Shown here: positions 25,932 through 35,232 of the stretch, one piece after another | How positions within the stretch are numbered: the stretch's first letter is position 1 | How the letters are laid out: the number at the start of each line of letters is the position of its first letter | Assembly (NCBI RefSeq): GCF_900177375.1 | Contig: NZ_FWZU01000001.1 | Location: forward strand, 186,001 to 250,000 | DNA length: 64,000 bases | Origin: Desulfovibrio gilichinskyi | GTDB taxonomy: Bacteria; Desulfobacterota; Desulfovibrionia; Desulfovibrionales; Desulfovibrionaceae | Direction: 5' to 3' | Position numbers and translations under genes: made by a program | Notes under the pieces: generated by a model | The model's database searches: none | Told to the model about the DNA's origin: nothing | The model's input: the letters and a program-made list of their open reading frames with translations, nothing else

Positions 25932-28751
25932 CTATGGTTGAACAGTAAGAATATATTTCTTGCTCCAGTCCAGATACTTATTGATAAGCAATCTGATATC
26001 AGCCGCGTTCATTTTTTTAGCTTTTTCAATGATTTTAATATCAAGATCAGGTGCGAATCCTTTAACTATCAGGCTCGCAGATTCACTGCTTCGTGAAAGC
26101 AGACTCTGGTGCTCCTGATAATATTCACCGTTAAGGATATTCTTAGCCCTTTGAATTTCTTTTTCCGGCAGATCTTCCTTGCGCAGCATCGTAACGGTCT
26201 TTTCGAATCCGTCCATTGCCTGTTTTACCTGTTCCGGCTTGGTCCCGATATAGAAGGCCATGAATCCGGTTTTGGGTGCCTGCCAGAGGAAAGCTGTCAC
26301 AGTATAGCCGAGCCCTTGTTTGTCACGCAGATCACGGAATAACAAGCCGCTTTGCCCTGCAAGCGCAGCTCTCAGTAGAGATAGTCCTGCTGTTGCGTCT
26401 TCATCTTCCATTCCCGGAATCGGGAAGATGGCCATAAGATGCGCCTGATTACGGTCCGGCAGAGTCAGTTCAAGTTTGTATTCACTTCCCCATTCCGGAA
26501 CCGGGACAGTTACCAACTTGTTTTTATGAACAAGCGTTGCGTCAAGCTCATGAGCAAAAGCCATGAGAGCGTCTCGGTCATAATCTCCGCATATTGCAAT
26601 GACGAATGGGCGGGACGATTGCTTAGCCCAGAAGTCGCGTATATTCTGCTCGGTAAAACTCATTATTTTCGCAGGTACACCGAGATGGTAATATGAGTAG
26701 TTTCCTTTCTTAAACAGGAACGGGAAGATATTTCTGAAAGCTAAGCTTACAGGGCGGTCTTCTTTGCGTTTAATTGAGGAAACCTGATCCTGTTTTGCAC
26801 GGTCGATTTCTATAGCTGCAAATCTTGGCGCAGTCATAATTTCTTTGATAAGCGGCAGCATGTCCGCCGTGAAGCGTGAAGGGAACTTGGAAGTTATGGA
26901 GAAAACATCGCGTCCGGCGGCAGCCCCGACCGAAGCGGCTCTGTCAGAAATGTAATCTTCAAGTTCTGTTGCATTCATGCTTTCGGTTCCGCGGGTCAAA
27001 CTTTGAGAAACCAGTGCGGATAAACCCTGATCTTCAGCTGTCAGATCGGCATCACCGCCATTCCAATATATGGACATAGCCGTGTAGGGCAATGTCGTAT
27101 CCGGAATGAATACCAGTTTGCTACCGTTTGAAAGTTCAATGGTAGAGGCTTCACCCGGGCCTGAACTAGTACTTATACTTGCCGCTTCTTTCTTTTTCGG
27201 CCAGCTTTTAGCTACTACTTTTTCAAAATCTTTTTCTGTTGCTTTGAATCCTTCCGGCAAAAGCATACATGCGGCCATATTTTCAGGAACAAAGTATTCA
27301 GTATAAAGTTTTTGAAGCTGAGATCTGGTAATATTTTTTGCGTCATAAAGGTAGTTTTCTTCTGCCTGCTGTCCGCCTTCAAAGAATTGGAAGTAGCCAA
27401 GCTTTGAAGCAAGTCCGGAAAGGGTCTCTTTGGTCAGGAATAGCGAGTCTTCAAGATTTAAGGAAACACGTTCCATTTCGCGGTCAGTAAACTGGCTGAA
27501 ATCCATAGTTGACATTTCGGTCATGAGCTCTTTCCAGAACTCTTCTACTTTATCGGCATCAAGTGTTGCAAAAATATACAGCATACCGGACCGCTCAAGA
27601 GTCAGAGAAGATACGGAAATGTTGTCGACCATTCTTTTTTCATATTTAAATTCGCGGTAGAGTTTAGAAGTTTCTCCGCCGCCAAGCAGTTCACAAAGAG
27701 TTTCGAGTCCTGCAACTTTAGCTGAACTCAGACCGGGAATAGGGAATGCTACGCCGATGTACGCTTTGTTCCATTTGCCGGGGATCAGCTTAACAGTAGT
27801 TTTTCCTGTTGCAGGAATTGCAAATTCTACAGGAGGCACTACCTGTTGTGTCGATTTTAAAGAACCGCAAAGTCTTTCAGCTTCAATTGCTACCTTTTGC
27901 GGATCAATTTTACCGACTACACTAAGTAACATTGACTGAGGCTGATAGAGTCTGTCTATGTAAGCATGAATATCTTTGGAAGTAATCTTTTCAACCGTTT
28001 TACGGTAACCTATGATAGGCCACTGATAGCTGTTGCCTTGCCAGACAATTGATTGCAGCGTTTTGAATATTCTGCTTCCCGGATTGTCTTCGCCTCTTTC
28101 AAGCTCGGAAAGGACTACTTCGCGTTCAGACTTAAGTTCGTTGGGGTCTATTTTCGCGTTGAACGCCATGTCCGTTACGATATCCATGCCGAGTTTCCAC
28201 TCTTTCTCAGGCACTTCAACGTAGAAAACTGTGTAATCGAAGCTTGTAGCGGCGTTCATGTCTCCGCCGACAGATTCGATTTCAAGGGCTGTCTGCCCCG
28301 GCGCGCGTTTGTCGGTTCCTTTAAAAACCATATGTTCCAGAAGATGGCTTATACCTGCCTGATCCGGAGTTTCATATGAAGAACCTGCATGTACAAACAA
28401 ACGGACATTCACCAAAGGAAATCTGGTGTCTTCTTTAATAAGGAGAGTCATTCCGTTTTTGAGTTTGATAACGTGCGGACCTTCACCTGATGACAAAGCG
28501 TCAGAAATTTCTTTTTTAAGTTCTTTAACAGCGGAATCTTCAGCCGATTTTGGTGATGAAGACGTTTCCTGAGACATCTTTACGGCAGCGGGTGCCTGTA
28601 AAGCTTCTTGTTTAGAGCTTCTGTCGGTTTTCTCAATCTTGCATCCGGCAACCATTAGCAGTGCTCCGAGAAGAAGGAGAATGATGGGTAGCTTGTCAAA
28701 TCTGAATCCTTTTGCGGTTGTTTTCACCGCTTTTTTTTGATGTGGGAACAT
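25932..28751 (-). CDS. M16-family zinc peptidase lipoprotein
   Basis: This 939-residue protein carries two M16 (insulinase/pitrilysin) halves. After an N-terminal membrane stretch with a lipobox-like end (LLMVAGC, Cys near residue 37), the first half has the inverted zinc motif HLLEHMVFKG near 140 with the downstream Glu (ELERGED region) as third ligand. The second half (from about 540) lacks HxxEH and is the non-catalytic partner, as in two-domain M16B proteins. It should be anchored in the envelope and degrade peptides. Start ATG 28751 has CGGGAG 11 bases upstream; a TTG 24 bases earlier extends the frame. It is divergent from frdC and is transcribed alone, with its own terminator. Confidence 0.9.
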   Translation of the reverse strand: MFPHQKKAVKTTAKGFRFDKLPIILLLLGALLMVAGCKIEKTDRSSKQEALQAPAAVKMSQETSSSPKSAEDSAVKELKKEISDALSSGEGPHVIKLKNGMTLLIKEDTRFPLVNVRLFVHAGSSYETPDQAGISHLLEHMVFKGTDKRAPGQTALEIESVGGDMNAATSFDYTVFYVEVPEKEWKLGMDIVTDMAFNAKIDPNELKSEREVVLSELERGEDNPGSRIFKTLQSIVWQGNSYQWPIIGYRKTVEKITSKDIHAYIDRLYQPQSMLLSVVGKIDPQKVAIEAERLCGSLKSTQQVVPPVEFAIPATGKTTVKLIPGKWNKAYIGVAFPIPGLSSAKVAGLETLCELLGGGETSKLYREFKYEKRMVDNISVSSLTLERSGMLYIFATLDADKVEEFWKELMTEMSTMDFSQFTDREMERVSLNLEDSLFLTKETLSGLASKLGYFQFFEGGQQAEENYLYDAKNITRSQLQKLYTEYFVPENMAACMLLPEGFKATEKDFEKVVAKSWPKKKEAASISTSSGPGEASTIELSNGSKLVFIPDTTLPYTAMSIYWNGGDADLTAEDQGLSALVSQSLTRGTESMNATELEDYISDRAASVGAAAGRDVFSITSKFPSRFTADMLPLIKEIMTAPRFAAIEIDRAKQDQVSSIKRKEDRPVSLAFRNIFPFLFKKGNYSYYHLGVPAKIMSFTEQNIRDFWAKQSSRPFVIAICGDYDRDALMAFAHELDATLVHKNKLVTVPVPEWGSEYKLELTLPDRNQAHLMAIFPIPGMEDEDATAGLSLLRAALAGQSGLLFRDLRDKQGLGYTVTAFLWQAPKTGFMAFYIGTKPEQVKQAMDGFEKTVTMLRKEDLPEKEIQRAKNILNGEYYQEHQSLLSRSSESASLIVKGFAPDLDIKIIEKAKKMNAADIRLLINKYLDWSKKYILTVQP

Positions 28752-29210
28752 GTCTCTTAAACTCCCGTGTGTCAATTCGTTTAGCAGTGCAAGGTGTCCT
28801 GATATCGGGGCAGCCCTGTTTTGTAGTAATTTGTGAAACAGTAAGTAAGCATGAGAGTGAGATAGGTCAACGGAAGTTTCTTTGAGTGATATCTTAAATG
28901 TAAAAAATTAATACGCCTGATCATGAATTTATTGAGTTTTAACATATTTTCATTTTAATCATATAATTTAATAAAATGCAGTTATTACTTATTTAGCATT
29001 TGAGAAGTTTGTTTCTGAGTAATGAATGGACGTTCTGCCGTATGTTTTCGATAAACGCAAAAAAATATATGGTTCATAAAATTAAAAAATGTCCGAAAGT
29101 CCATAGGTTGTCAGGTCGGACTGATTGACAAAACAATCGATGAGAGACATCATCGCGCTCCTAAAATACCAGTTGCGAGGTGTTTTTTACCCACTTAAAC
29201 GGAGGTACTG
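28752..29210. other. Divergent intergenic region, peptidase/frd
   Basis: About 460 AT-rich bases hold no gene that I can support. A GATTG-ACAAAA-CAATC inverted repeat (29123-29138) lies 70-85 bases upstream of frdC and may be a regulator site, for example FNR/CRP-like; the match is not to a specific known motif. Confidence 0.4.
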
Positions 29211-29861
29211 ATGTCTTTAAATTCTAATGGATCAATGAGGAAGGGTGGCAAAAGCGATGCCATTTTGGATTGGCTCCAGATGTTTTCCGGTGTGGCTCTG
29301 ATAATTTTTGTTTTTATGCATATGAGTCTTGTTTCAAGTGTAATCATTAATCCTGATGTTATGGATAAGATTGCAAGCACTTACGAAAAAAATTATATGG
29401 CTCAGATCGGCGGTCCGATTCTTTTCCTGCTTTTCCTTTTTCATTTTTATTTAGCTGCCCGTAAAATCCCTTTCAGGCTCGACGGCCAGAAAACAATATG
29501 GGCTCATGCAAAAATGATGAAGCACAGGGACACATGGCTTTGGATTGTTCAGGTTGTTTCCGCAATGCTTATCCTTGTTATGGGTTCAATTCATATGTGG
29601 GCTGTTTTAAGTGATCTTCCTATCACCGCGGCTCGTTCTGCCGCCAGAGTTCAGTCCGGTCCCTGGTTGTATTTTTATCTGGTGCTTGCACCGCTGGTTA
29701 TTGTGCATGTTGTTGCCGGACTTTACCGCATAGCTGTAAAGTGGGGATTTATCAGAAATGCTCAGCGCGGTAAGCTCAACAGGTTTGCGACAGGTCTTGC
29801 GGTATTTTTTATCTGTATAGGTCTGGCTACGATTGTCCGTTTCATGACCCTGAATGCGTAA
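29211..29861 (+). CDS. frdC: Fumarate reductase cytochrome b subunit
   Basis: This membrane anchor of quinol:fumarate reductase/succinate dehydrogenase is 216 residues with five hydrophobic helices. Conserved histidines, including HMSLVSS near residue 43, LFHFYLAAR near 80, HMWAVL near 126 and IVHVVAGLYR near 166, suggest the di-heme single-subunit type of Wolinella. Menaquinol is oxidised here and electrons pass through FrdB to FrdA. Gene order C-A-B is as in Wolinella. An ACGGAGGT ribosome binding site precedes the ATG at good spacing. It is the first gene of the frdCAB operon (6-base gap to frdA). Confidence 0.92.
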   Translation: MSLNSNGSMRKGGKSDAILDWLQMFSGVALIIFVFMHMSLVSSVIINPDVMDKIASTYEKNYMAQIGGPILFLLFLFHFYLAARKIPFRLDGQKTIWAHAKMMKHRDTWLWIVQVVSAMLILVMGSIHMWAVLSDLPITAARSAARVQSGPWLYFYLVLAPLVIVHVVAGLYRIAVKWGFIRNAQRGKLNRFATGLAVFFICIGLATIVRFMTLNA

Positions 29862-29867
29862 GGGGGC

Positions 29868-31709
29868 TTGATGCAGACTATCTATAAAGATGTACTGATT
29901 ATTGGGGCAGGTCTTGCGGGTGAACGTGCTGCTGCGGAAGCCGCGGGAGCCGGACTTACTGCGGTATGCCTTAGCATCGTCCCTGCCAGACGTTCTCACT
30001 CCGCAGCGGCAATGGGCGGCATGCAGGCGGCTCTTGCTAATAGCGTAATGGGTGAGGGTGACAGCACTGATGTCCACTTTGCAGATACTGTTAAAGGTTC
30101 TGACTGGGGATGTGATCAGGAAGTAGCCCGTCTGTTTGCTGATACTGCTCCTGTTGAAATGCGCCGCCTGTGTGATTGGGGTGTGCCGTGGAACCGAGTT
30201 GTTCCCGGTAAATCCAAATATTTTAAGGGCGGTAAACAGTTTGATAAAGAAGAGAAAGAAGAAAAGCGCGGCCTGATTACAGCCAGAAACTTCGGAGGTA
30301 CTGCCAAATGGCGCACCTGCTACGTTTCTGACGGGACAGGTCATTCTGTTCTTTACACTATGGACAATCGCTGCGCCCAGCTCGGCGTGGAAGTTCATGA
30401 TAAGGTTGAAGCCATCGCACTGATTCAGGACGGCGAAACCTGTTACGGCGCAATTGCCCGTTCTCTTCGTACCGGTGAACTTATAGCTTATGTTTCTAAA
30501 GCTACCATGGTTGCGTCAGGCGGCTTCGGTAAAATATATAAAGCTTCCACAAATGCTGTCATCTGTGATGGAGGGGTACATGGCGCGGTGCTGGATACCG
30601 GCGTTGTACCTCTTGGAAATATGGAAGCGGTACAGTTTCATCCTACAGGGATTGTGCCGACTGATATCCTTGTTACCGAAGGGTGTCGCGGTGACGGCGG
30701 AACTCTGCTTGATGTTAACGAAGAAAGGTTCATGCACATTTATGAACCTGATAAGGCGGAACTTGCTTCACGTGATGTTGTCGCCCGCTGGATGACTTAT
30801 CACATGCGCGAAGGTAAGGGTGTTAAGTCGCCTTACGGTGAACATCTCTGGCTTGATATCCGTCATCTCGGTGAAAAGCATATCACAGGTAAACTCCGCG
30901 AAGTGTACGAAATATGTACCTCGTTTCTGGGAGTTGATCCGATTCATCAGCTTATTCCGGTTCGTCCTACTCAGCATTACAGCATGGGCGGAGTGCGTAC
31001 CAATAAAGATGGAGCGGCATACGGACTTAAAGGTCTGTTCGCGGCGGGGGAAGCTTCCTGTTGGGATATGCACGGGTTTAACCGCCTTGGCGGTAATTCT
31101 CTTGCTGAAACCGTTGTTGCCGGAGGAATTGTCGGACGTAAAATTGTTGAATTCTTAGAAACTTATGAATGTTCCATCCCTACTGCCGCAATCTCGCAGA
31201 CTGCCGCTAAACAGCAGCAGCGCATAAGTGATATAATCAGCGGTAAAAACGGCAACGAAAACGTATACAGAATTCGTGAAGCAATGCAGGACGCACTTGA
31301 TAAAGGCGCGCACGTCTTCCGCACTGAAGAAGGTCTTACAAAATGCGTAACTACGCTTCAGGAAACCTTGCAGCGTGCCAGAAAAGTCGGTCTTCAAACC
31401 GATGGATGCGGCGCAAGTCCTGAACTTTCTGCTGCGCTGAAAATAGAAGGGCAGGTTAAACTTGCTCTGTGTGTTGCTTACGGAGCTTTACAGCGGAAGG
31501 AATCACGCGGAAGTCACAACCGCGAAGATTATCCGGCCCGTAATGACCGTGATTGGCTTACCAGAACTCTTGCTTACTGGAAGAACCCTGATGATGATCT
31601 TCCTACTCTTAAATATGAAGATGCAACACCAAGCTACGAAATCCCTCCGGGAGACCGCGGCTACGGTAAGATGCAGATTATCAGTGCAGACAGTAAGGAG
31701 GACAGTTAG
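29868..31709 (+). CDS. frdA: Fumarate reductase flavoprotein subunit
   Basis: This catalytic subunit with covalent FAD reduces fumarate to succinate (or the reverse). The 613 residues have the N-terminal dinucleotide fold VLIIGAGLAGERAAAEA; the flavinylation motif region RSHSAAAMGGMQAAL near residue 42, containing the His for covalent FAD; the substrate loop QFHPTGIVPT near 255 with the catalytic His/Arg neighbourhood; RPTQHYSMGGVRTN near 365; and GFNRLGGNSLAE near 405. It overlaps no gene and is followed two bases after its stop by the GTG of frdB, so translation is coupled. Confidence 0.96.
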   Translation: MMQTIYKDVLIIGAGLAGERAAAEAAGAGLTAVCLSIVPARRSHSAAAMGGMQAALANSVMGEGDSTDVHFADTVKGSDWGCDQEVARLFADTAPVEMRRLCDWGVPWNRVVPGKSKYFKGGKQFDKEEKEEKRGLITARNFGGTAKWRTCYVSDGTGHSVLYTMDNRCAQLGVEVHDKVEAIALIQDGETCYGAIARSLRTGELIAYVSKATMVASGGFGKIYKASTNAVICDGGVHGAVLDTGVVPLGNMEAVQFHPTGIVPTDILVTEGCRGDGGTLLDVNEERFMHIYEPDKAELASRDVVARWMTYHMREGKGVKSPYGEHLWLDIRHLGEKHITGKLREVYEICTSFLGVDPIHQLIPVRPTQHYSMGGVRTNKDGAAYGLKGLFAAGEASCWDMHGFNRLGGNSLAETVVAGGIVGRKIVEFLETYECSIPTAAISQTAAKQQQRISDIISGKNGNENVYRIREAMQDALDKGAHVFRTEEGLTKCVTTLQETLQRARKVGLQTDGCGASPELSAALKIEGQVKLALCVAYGALQRKESRGSHNREDYPARNDRDWLTRTLAYWKNPDDDLPTLKYEDATPSYEIPPGDRGYGKMQIISADSKEDS

Positions 31710-31711
31710 CC

Positions 31712-32449
31712 GTGGGAAGACAACTCAAGTTTAATATATTCAGATTTAATCCTCAGAATCCTGAATCTGTACCTCATATGGAATCTTTTTCTTTGGATGA
31801 GACTGACAGCATGACGCTTTTTATTGCTTTGAACCGTATCCGTGAAGAACAGGACGGCTCATTGCAGTTTGACTTCTGTTGCCGCGCGGGAATTTGCGGT
31901 TCCTGCGCAATGGTGATTAACGGTAGGCCCGGGCTTGCCTGTCATACAAAGACTAAAGATCTTGATCCTGAGATTACCTTAACTCCTCTTCCTGTTTTTA
32001 AGCTGGTAGGGGATTTGTCGGTTGATACCGGAACATGGTTCAGAGCAATGTACAACAAAGTCGAGTCATGGATTCATACAGATAAAGAGTTTGATCAAGG
32101 CGCAATTGAAGATCCTATGGAAAATGATGTTGCGGAAAGTATTTATGAACTTGACCGTTGCATTGAGTGCGGATGCTGCGTTGCTGCTTGCGGAACAGCG
32201 CGTTTGCGGGATGACTTTATGGGGGCTACAGCTCTTAACCGTTTAGGTCGGTTTATAATCGATCCTCGCGATAAACGTTCGGATAGAGAGTATTTTGAGG
32301 TTATCGGTTCTGACGAAGGAATTTTCGGATGCATGGGGCTGCTTGCCTGTGAAGATGTCTGCCCGAAAAATCTGCCGCTCATGAATCAGCTTAGCTACTT
32401 ACGTCGCAAGATGGGAATTGTAGCAATTAAGCAGATGTTCACTAAGTAA
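31712..32449 (+). CDS. frdB: Fumarate reductase iron-sulfur subunit
   Basis: FrdB links heme b/quinol in FrdC to FAD in FrdA. The 245 residues have an N-terminal plant-type [2Fe-2S] domain (CCRAGICGSCAMVING near residue 55, further Cys near 76) and a C-terminal two-cluster ferredoxin domain: CIECGCCVAACGTARL near 150 and CMGLLACEDVCPKNLP near 206, supplying the [4Fe-4S] and [3Fe-4S] ligands. The start is GTG 31712 with AAGGAGGA about 9 bases upstream, inside the frdA end. A strong terminator follows, closing the operon. Confidence 0.96.
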   Translation: MGRQLKFNIFRFNPQNPESVPHMESFSLDETDSMTLFIALNRIREEQDGSLQFDFCCRAGICGSCAMVINGRPGLACHTKTKDLDPEITLTPLPVFKLVGDLSVDTGTWFRAMYNKVESWIHTDKEFDQGAIEDPMENDVAESIYELDRCIECGCCVAACGTARLRDDFMGATALNRLGRFIIDPRDKRSDREYFEVIGSDEGIFGCMGLLACEDVCPKNLPLMNQLSYLRRKMGIVAIKQMFTK

Positions 32450-32474
32450 AAGTAAGTGCTACAACTTGAATAGT

Positions 32475-32511
32475 AAAAATCCCGACAGGTTGCTCCTGTC
32501 GGGATTTTTAT
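32475..32511. terminator. Bidirectional terminator after frdB
   Basis: AAAAATCCCGACAGG / CCTGTCGGGATTTTT with a 5-base loop gives a perfect 15-bp stem with T-rich arms on both strands; it serves frdB and the convergent DUF3795-like gene. Confidence 0.92.
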
Positions 32512-32555
32512 TTGGAAAACTGAGTATTATTTAAGAGGTCATAATAATTAAATGA

Positions 32556-33011
32556 CTATTTCTGCCAGATGTAAAAATTGCCCCGTTTCTCCATTGCCTT
32601 ATCAATTCCGTTCTTTTTGATTTTTCTGATATTATTTTTCGGCATTTCACCGCAACGCGGTTCCAAAAGAGCAAATTTATCGCATTCGTCTACCTCGGAG
32701 CAATCCCAGCACCCTTCATAATTTTTAGAAATACAGCATTCCATGATTTTGCAGGGTACGCCCGAACAGCCACCGCCTGTGCGACAAGTCTGATTACACT
32801 CAGTTTCAGCTAAGGCCGTTAATACTGTTTCAAATTCTTCATACTTCTTGAACTGTTCACCAAATGGACTTTTGATCTTTGCGTACTTGTCAAACTCAAT
32901 ACTTGTAAGATGATCTTTCAACGATTTAGCATATACACTATATTTGTTTTTGTAGTGAATACAGTCAGGACAAAATATTCCACAATAAGCAGTATTGTTT
33001 TTTGATTTCAT
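32556..33011 (-). CDS. DUF3795-like cysteine-rich protein
   Basis: The family is recognised only as a DUF3795-type small cysteine-rich protein; function is unknown. It is 151 residues with an N-terminal AYCGIFCPDC motif, a C-x3-C-x3-GGCSG-x2-C cluster near 75-88, and C-x4-C-x2-CSEVDEC-like spacing near 92-110, consistent with binding zinc or an Fe-S centre. Start ATG 33011 is chosen because the N-terminal AYCGIFCP is where family members begin; the frame extends to 33056 and would overlap the upstream gene. It lies just downstream of the YigZ-like gene on the same strand. Confidence 0.7.
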   Translation of the reverse strand: MKSKNNTAYCGIFCPDCIHYKNKYSVYAKSLKDHLTSIEFDKYAKIKSPFGEQFKKYEEFETVLTALAETECNQTCRTGGGCSGVPCKIMECCISKNYEGCWDCSEVDECDKFALLEPRCGEMPKNNIRKIKKNGIDKAMEKRGNFYIWQK

Positions 33012-33033
33012 TTTATAACTCTTTCTGTATAGC

Positions 33034-33663
33034 TCAAAGCCAGATATCATTTTCATCGATCATGATTTCTGCTGTACCGTTAGTTTCTTCAATCACAGTC
33101 TTTGTAAAGTTTTCCACCTGATCAGATGGCATGACCAGTGTAAAAGTAATGCCGCTACCGAAGGTTTGATCTTCAATTTCGGCGGAAAATTCATCAAGCA
33201 TACGGCGGAGCAATCCTTCCTGCGCGTAGCTTATATCAAGTGTTACAATGCGCATCGGTACTTTCATTACAACTTTAAGAGACTCTAGCCCTTGCTGTAC
33301 CGCCCCTGAATACGCCCGGACCAATCCACCTGTGCCAAGCAGTATCCCTCCGAAATATCTTGTTACAACCGCTGCAATATCCCCGATTCCGCTTCCTTGC
33401 AGCACTTGCAGCATCGGCTTTCCTGCCGTTCCTTGCGGTTCTCCGTCATCACTCATTCCCATATCACCTGTTTGCGAAGGTCCGGCAATAAACGCGGAGC
33501 AGTGGTGCCGTGCATCAGGAAATTCTTTTTTAATCAATGCAATAAATTCTTTAGCTTCATCACGGCTTTGCACGCGGCGGATGTCGCAAATAAATCTGCT
33601 TTTTTTAATTATTTCTTCTGTGCGCTGAGGAGCTTCAGGCACAGGGTAAGCTTTATTTTCCAT
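33034..33663 (-). CDS. YigZ/IMPACT family protein
   Basis: The 209-residue protein has the UPF0029 N-terminal domain characteristic of YigZ/IMPACT: KKSRFICDIRRVQSRDEAKEFI near residue 19, ARHHCSAFIAG near 53, and the DDGEPQGTAGKPMLQVL signature near 76, followed by VVTRYFGGILLGTGGLVRAYS near 97. A DUF1949-like C-terminal domain completes the protein. The family is linked to translation regulation and ribosome binding, but the bacterial role is poorly defined. The start is the ATG near 33663; no strong ribosome binding site is visible. Confidence 0.9.
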   Translation of the reverse strand: MENKAYPVPEAPQRTEEIIKKSRFICDIRRVQSRDEAKEFIALIKKEFPDARHHCSAFIAGPSQTGDMGMSDDGEPQGTAGKPMLQVLQGSGIGDIAAVVTRYFGGILLGTGGLVRAYSGAVQQGLESLKVVMKVPMRIVTLDISYAQEGLLRRMLDEFSAEIEDQTFGSGITFTLVMPSDQVENFTKTVIEETNGTAEIMIDENDIWL

Positions 33664-33766
33664 GGCGTAATATAATATTGATTTATTTAGTGTATGAATA
33701 AAACTAAGTTTTAACTGATTCTTCGCTGATACTTTAAGACTCTTTTAATTTAAAGCTATTTTTGAC

Positions 33767-33795
33767 TTGACTTATTAATAGTAATAGTTACTATT
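33767..33795 (+). promoter_or_regulatory. Promoter with overlapping palindrome
   Basis: TTGACT (33767-33772), 16 bases, TACTAT (33789-33794). The perfect inverted repeat AATAGTAA-tag-TTACTATT (33777-33795) overlaps the spacer and -10 element, a layout expected for a repressor site. It lies 50 bases upstream of the 114-residue gene. Confidence 0.55.
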
Positions 33796-33844
33796 TAATC
33801 AAGGTAGATGGAAAACGAGCTAAATTGATAATAAGGAGAAAGTC

Positions 33845-34189
33845 ATGGGAAGCCTAAGCGAATATAGAAACTGGGACATAGATTGGGAAATGACTCCGGA
33901 AGATGCCGTGATGTTATATTTGGAGTGGGGTAACCATCCTTGGGATAGTAAGTTTACCCCGGTAACGTCTAAGAATGACTATACAAACTATTTCACCGTT
34001 TATATGTGGGATGACAGGCCGAGAGTCCTTTTTGTCCGCAGAAATTCGGAAGAAGCCCGCGAGCTTTTAAGTATTGATCTGCCTAAGGATATTGCAGAAA
34101 GATTCAGAAAGTCTGTCAGCGGACTAAAGGGTAATTATCCTATTAATGCAGAAGTCAGAGAATGGATTGAAAATCAAATGAATAATTAG
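33845..34189 (+). CDS. Uncharacterised acidic 114-residue protein
   Basis: This small soluble protein is rich in Trp and acidic residues (WDIDWEMTPEDAVMLYLEWGNHPW near the start). It resembles a small conserved Desulfovibrio protein group (possibly the DVU0772 family, from memory only). No membrane segment or metal motif is visible. A AAGGAGAAA ribosome binding site sits at ideal spacing and a promoter with a palindromic operator-like site lies upstream, suggesting strong and regulated expression. A terminator follows, so it is monocistronic. Confidence 0.7.
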   Translation: MGSLSEYRNWDIDWEMTPEDAVMLYLEWGNHPWDSKFTPVTSKNDYTNYFTVYMWDDRPRVLFVRRNSEEARELLSIDLPKDIAERFRKSVSGLKGNYPINAEVREWIENQMNN

Positions 34190-34217
34190 CTCCCATCTCC
34201 TTATTACCTCGCCTCAG

Positions 34218-34248
34218 AAAGGGAGAGCGGTTACGCCGCTCTCCCTTT
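34218..34248. terminator. Terminator-like hairpin
   Basis: AAAGGGAGAGCGG / CCGCTCTCCCTTT has a 5-base loop and a 13-bp perfect stem, but only CACTT follows instead of a T run; possibly T-independent or a stability element. Confidence 0.7.
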
Positions 34249-34367
34249 CACTTAAAATGGCATATATATTCTTAGAATTGTCTGGCAAAACATCTTCTCT
34301 ATGTGCTAATACTTTAATAGTGGACTTTATAAACTAAAAAATACTTTTTACTTAAAGGAGAAACCTT

Positions 34368-34943
34368 ATGAAATGTGAAAGAACCAAGTATTGCAGCAGG
34401 TTTATTTTAGTTACTGTTATTTTGTTTGCTTTTTTTGTTTCCGGCTGCGCTAAAAAAAATGTTCCGCTTAAAGCTACAATTACAGTTGCTGAAGTAGAAA
34501 ATGCGCAGAAACAGTGGGCTGATATGCTTATTGAAGTTGGAAAGATTCATTCTGAAAAGGGAGATTATAAAGCTGCCGCTCAAAATCTGATCAATCAACT
34601 TTATGCATATAATTATGAAAAAGGTGTAGTTTTATTCAAGCCGACCAAGGCAAAAATTCATCCATATCGTAAGACAGTTGAAGGAGCTCTTTCTTATTTC
34701 GTAGGTGAAAATCCAGAATTCAGTGAAGACACAGGTTTCGCTTTAGCTCCATGGGTTGATATAAAGTTTAAAAATGATGAAATGTATATGCACGGCGATA
34801 TGGCTATAGCGATGGGTGAATACTTTTTTACCGATGCAAAAGGTAATATGGCAAAGGTTGAATATACATTCGGATATATAAAGGATGCCAACGGTGCTTT
34901 GAAAATTGTTCTGCACCATTCATCACTTCCGTATCAGGGTTAA
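34368..34943 (+). CDS. Predicted lipoprotein, 191 residues
   Basis: The family is not recognised. The N-terminus is a lipoprotein signal (positive n-region, hydrophobic stretch, lipobox VSGC near residue 28). The mature part is a compact alpha/beta domain with aromatic-rich beta strands (for example FALAPWVDIKF) that resembles phosphoribosyl-AMP cyclohydrolase-associated or NTF2-like domains only loosely. AAAGGAGAAA precedes the ATG. Monocistronic, with a hairpin about 70 bases after the stop. Confidence 0.65.
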   Translation: MKCERTKYCSRFILVTVILFAFFVSGCAKKNVPLKATITVAEVENAQKQWADMLIEVGKIHSEKGDYKAAAQNLINQLYAYNYEKGVVLFKPTKAKIHPYRKTVEGALSYFVGENPEFSEDTGFALAPWVDIKFKNDEMYMHGDMAIAMGEYFFTDAKGNMAKVEYTFGYIKDANGALKIVLHHSSLPYQG

Positions 34944-35015
34944 TTTATTACCGAACACGATTAGCAAGAAACGTATTTAGCAGTTTAAACTACTTATAGT
35001 CAGTAATAGAAAAGC

Positions 35016-35050
35016 AAAATGCACCTGTATTTTATATATAGGTGCATTTT
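35016..35050 (+). terminator. Hairpin terminator
   Basis: AAAATGCACCT / AGGTGCATTTT has a 13-base loop. A short T run is included in the descending arm. It ends the lipoprotein transcript. Confidence 0.7.
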
Positions 35051-35232
35051 GTCGCTTGTGTTCCTAAAAAAAATAAGTAGGATATTTATTCGATTGATTA
35101 TTGAATCTAAATATTTATTTAACTACATAAAATTGCTGACAATTCTTTCGGGAGCAGTTTCTGAAAGGCATGAGCTGGGGTTCTGGAATACATGCTTTAG
35201 ATTGCGGCGTTATGATTTTTAAGGAGGCTCGG

